NCBI GenBank assembly: GCA_905211955.1
Contig: CAJMCT010000054.1
Location: 1 to 6,890, forward strand
Reading direction: 5' to 3'
Length of the DNA: 6,890 bases
From: an uncultured Eubacteriales bacterium
Lineage (GTDB): Bacteria; Bacillota; Clostridia; Christensenellales; Borkfalkiaceae
Position 1 is the stretch's first letter. Each line of letters opens with the position of its first letter. Shown piece by piece: positions 6,419-6,890 of the stretch. Position numbers and translations under genes: made by a program. A model generated the notes under the pieces. It saw only the letters and a list, made by a program, of their open reading frames with translations, ran no database searches and was not told the origin of the DNA.

Positions 6419-6432
6419 ATGGAAAAATACGA
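6412..6432. other. Probable junction between two unrelated genomes
   Basis: Composition changes abruptly here, from AT-rich (about 37% G+C) to about 58% G+C (273 of 470 bases in 6421-6890, by hand count). Sequence to the left belongs to a complete terminator; sequence to the right is already the interior of AddA. TTTTTTTATGGAAAAATAC could serve both sides, since an AddA Phe-Met-Glu-Lys-Tyr stretch would read much the same. No terminal inverted repeats, target duplication, tRNA or integrase are visible. A chimeric assembly is favoured; a natural recombination event is not excluded. Confidence 0.65.
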
Positions 6433-6890
6433 CACCTACACGCTGGAGGAAAGCAATACGCAGCGCATTGATCTGCACAGGAATTTCCGGAGCCGGTCGG
6501 AGGTGCTTGATCTGACGAACGATGTGTGTTACCGGATCATGGCGCGCGATCTCGGCAATGTGGCATACGATGAGGATGCGGCGCTCTACGCGGGCGCAGA
6601 TTATTGTGCGCCGGATGAGGCAGGGATGTTTGCACCGGAGATTCTTGTGGCGGACAGTGCCGAAGAACTCTTAGAGGGCAGCGGGTACGAAGACCGGAAG
6701 CTGTATGAGGCGAAGCTTGTGGCAGAACGCATCCGGAAGCTGAAGATCTCGCAGATGGTAACGGACAAGGCAACGGGGGAACTGCGCGCCGTGCGTTACA
6801 GCGATATTGTGATTCTGCTCCGCAGCCTGACCGGATGGGGTGATGTGTACGCCCGGGTATTGAACGCGGCGGGTATCCCGGCCCATACGG
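6419..6890 (+). CDS. addA: Internal fragment of AddA helicase-nuclease subunit, missing both ends
   Basis: AddA is the ATP-dependent 3'-5' helicase and nuclease subunit of AddAB, which resects double-strand DNA breaks for recombination. The frame is open for 157 codons to the right edge. RIDLHRNFRSRSEVLD (16-31) is superfamily 1 helicase motif IV in its AddA form. YDEDAALYAGA (49-59) and RYSDIVILLRS (about 126-136) before W139 and AGIPAHT are also typical of AddA. In intact AddA the MEKYDTYT stretch is internal and lies just after motif III (QSIYRFR-like), so several hundred residues with Walker A and B motifs are missing. An in-frame TAA at 6398-6400 shows the upstream sequence does not supply them. 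The high G+C, codon use rich in CGG, GCG and CTG, and lack of AddB upstream mark it as foreign to the rest of the window. ATG 6419 is probably not a true start. Confidence 0.85.
   Translation, partial: MEKYDTYTLEESNTQRIDLHRNFRSRSEVLDLTNDVCYRIMARDLGNVAYDEDAALYAGADYCAPDEAGMFAPEILVADSAEELLEGSGYEDRKLYEAKLVAERIRKLKISQMVTDKATGELRAVRYSDIVILLRSLTGWGDVYARVLNAAGIPAHT

Noticed and set aside
6375..6421. The hairpin as a riboswitch-like or ribosome-binding-site-hiding control element for the downstream gene
   Set aside because: Its position right after the plsY stop and the T-run fit a plain terminator, and the downstream frame is an interior AddA fragment rather than a gene with its own leader.
6537..6886. 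Two minus-strand open frames (6537-6773 and 6671-6886)
   Set aside because: They are antisense to the AddA frame in high-GC DNA where long chance frames are expected. Their translations are Pro/Arg/His-rich with no recognisable domain.

Overview
The window falls into two unequal parts that do not look like the same genome. Positions 1 to about 6418 are AT-rich (about 37% G+C on a line counted by hand) and hold a tightly packed run of eight genes, all on the + strand. Gaps are at most 24 bases and three gene pairs overlap. The gene content points to a low-GC Gram-positive bacterium, most likely an uncultured member of the Clostridia. A DivIVA-like gene next to lspA and an RluD-type pseudouridine synthase recalls the divIVA-ileS-lspA-ylyB neighbourhood of Bacillus, and der with plsY is a common Firmicutes pairing. 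TGA serves as the stop of lspA, so the code is standard.

Order: (1) a four-helix membrane protein cut by the left edge, almost certainly at the first base of its ATG; (2) nicotinate phosphoribosyltransferase, which feeds nicotinate into NAD synthesis; (3) a DivIVA-like coiled-coil protein with a TTG start; (4) lspA, lipoprotein signal peptidase; (5) an RluD-family 23S rRNA pseudouridine synthase, also with a TTG start; (6) a 92-residue membrane protein of unknown function; (7) der, the double GTPase for 50S ribosome assembly; (8) plsY, the acyl-phosphate glycerol-3-phosphate acyltransferase that starts phospholipid synthesis. This looks like one housekeeping operon for growth functions (cofactor supply, ribosome maturation, envelope synthesis). 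It closes with a good intrinsic terminator at 6375-6418 (18 paired positions, then a T-run).

The last bases of that T-run abut sequence of a different character. Positions 6421-6890 are about 58% G+C (273 of 470 counted by hand). They encode, in one uninterrupted frame, an internal piece of AddA, the helicase-nuclease subunit of the AddAB recombination complex. The piece starts just after where helicase motif III should be, so the N-terminal motor with the Walker A motif is missing. The apparent start codon and Shine-Dalgarno at the junction are best explained as an internal AddA methionine and the 3' arm of the terminator stem. The likeliest reading is a chimeric join between two genomes at a short shared T-rich/ATGGAAAAAT-like sequence; a real insertion is possible but less likely.

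I found no tRNA, rRNA, CRISPR array, insertion sequence or defence system, and no convincing undescribed system. The points most worth a second look are the junction, the two small uncharacterised membrane proteins, and the DivIVA-like gene beside lspA.
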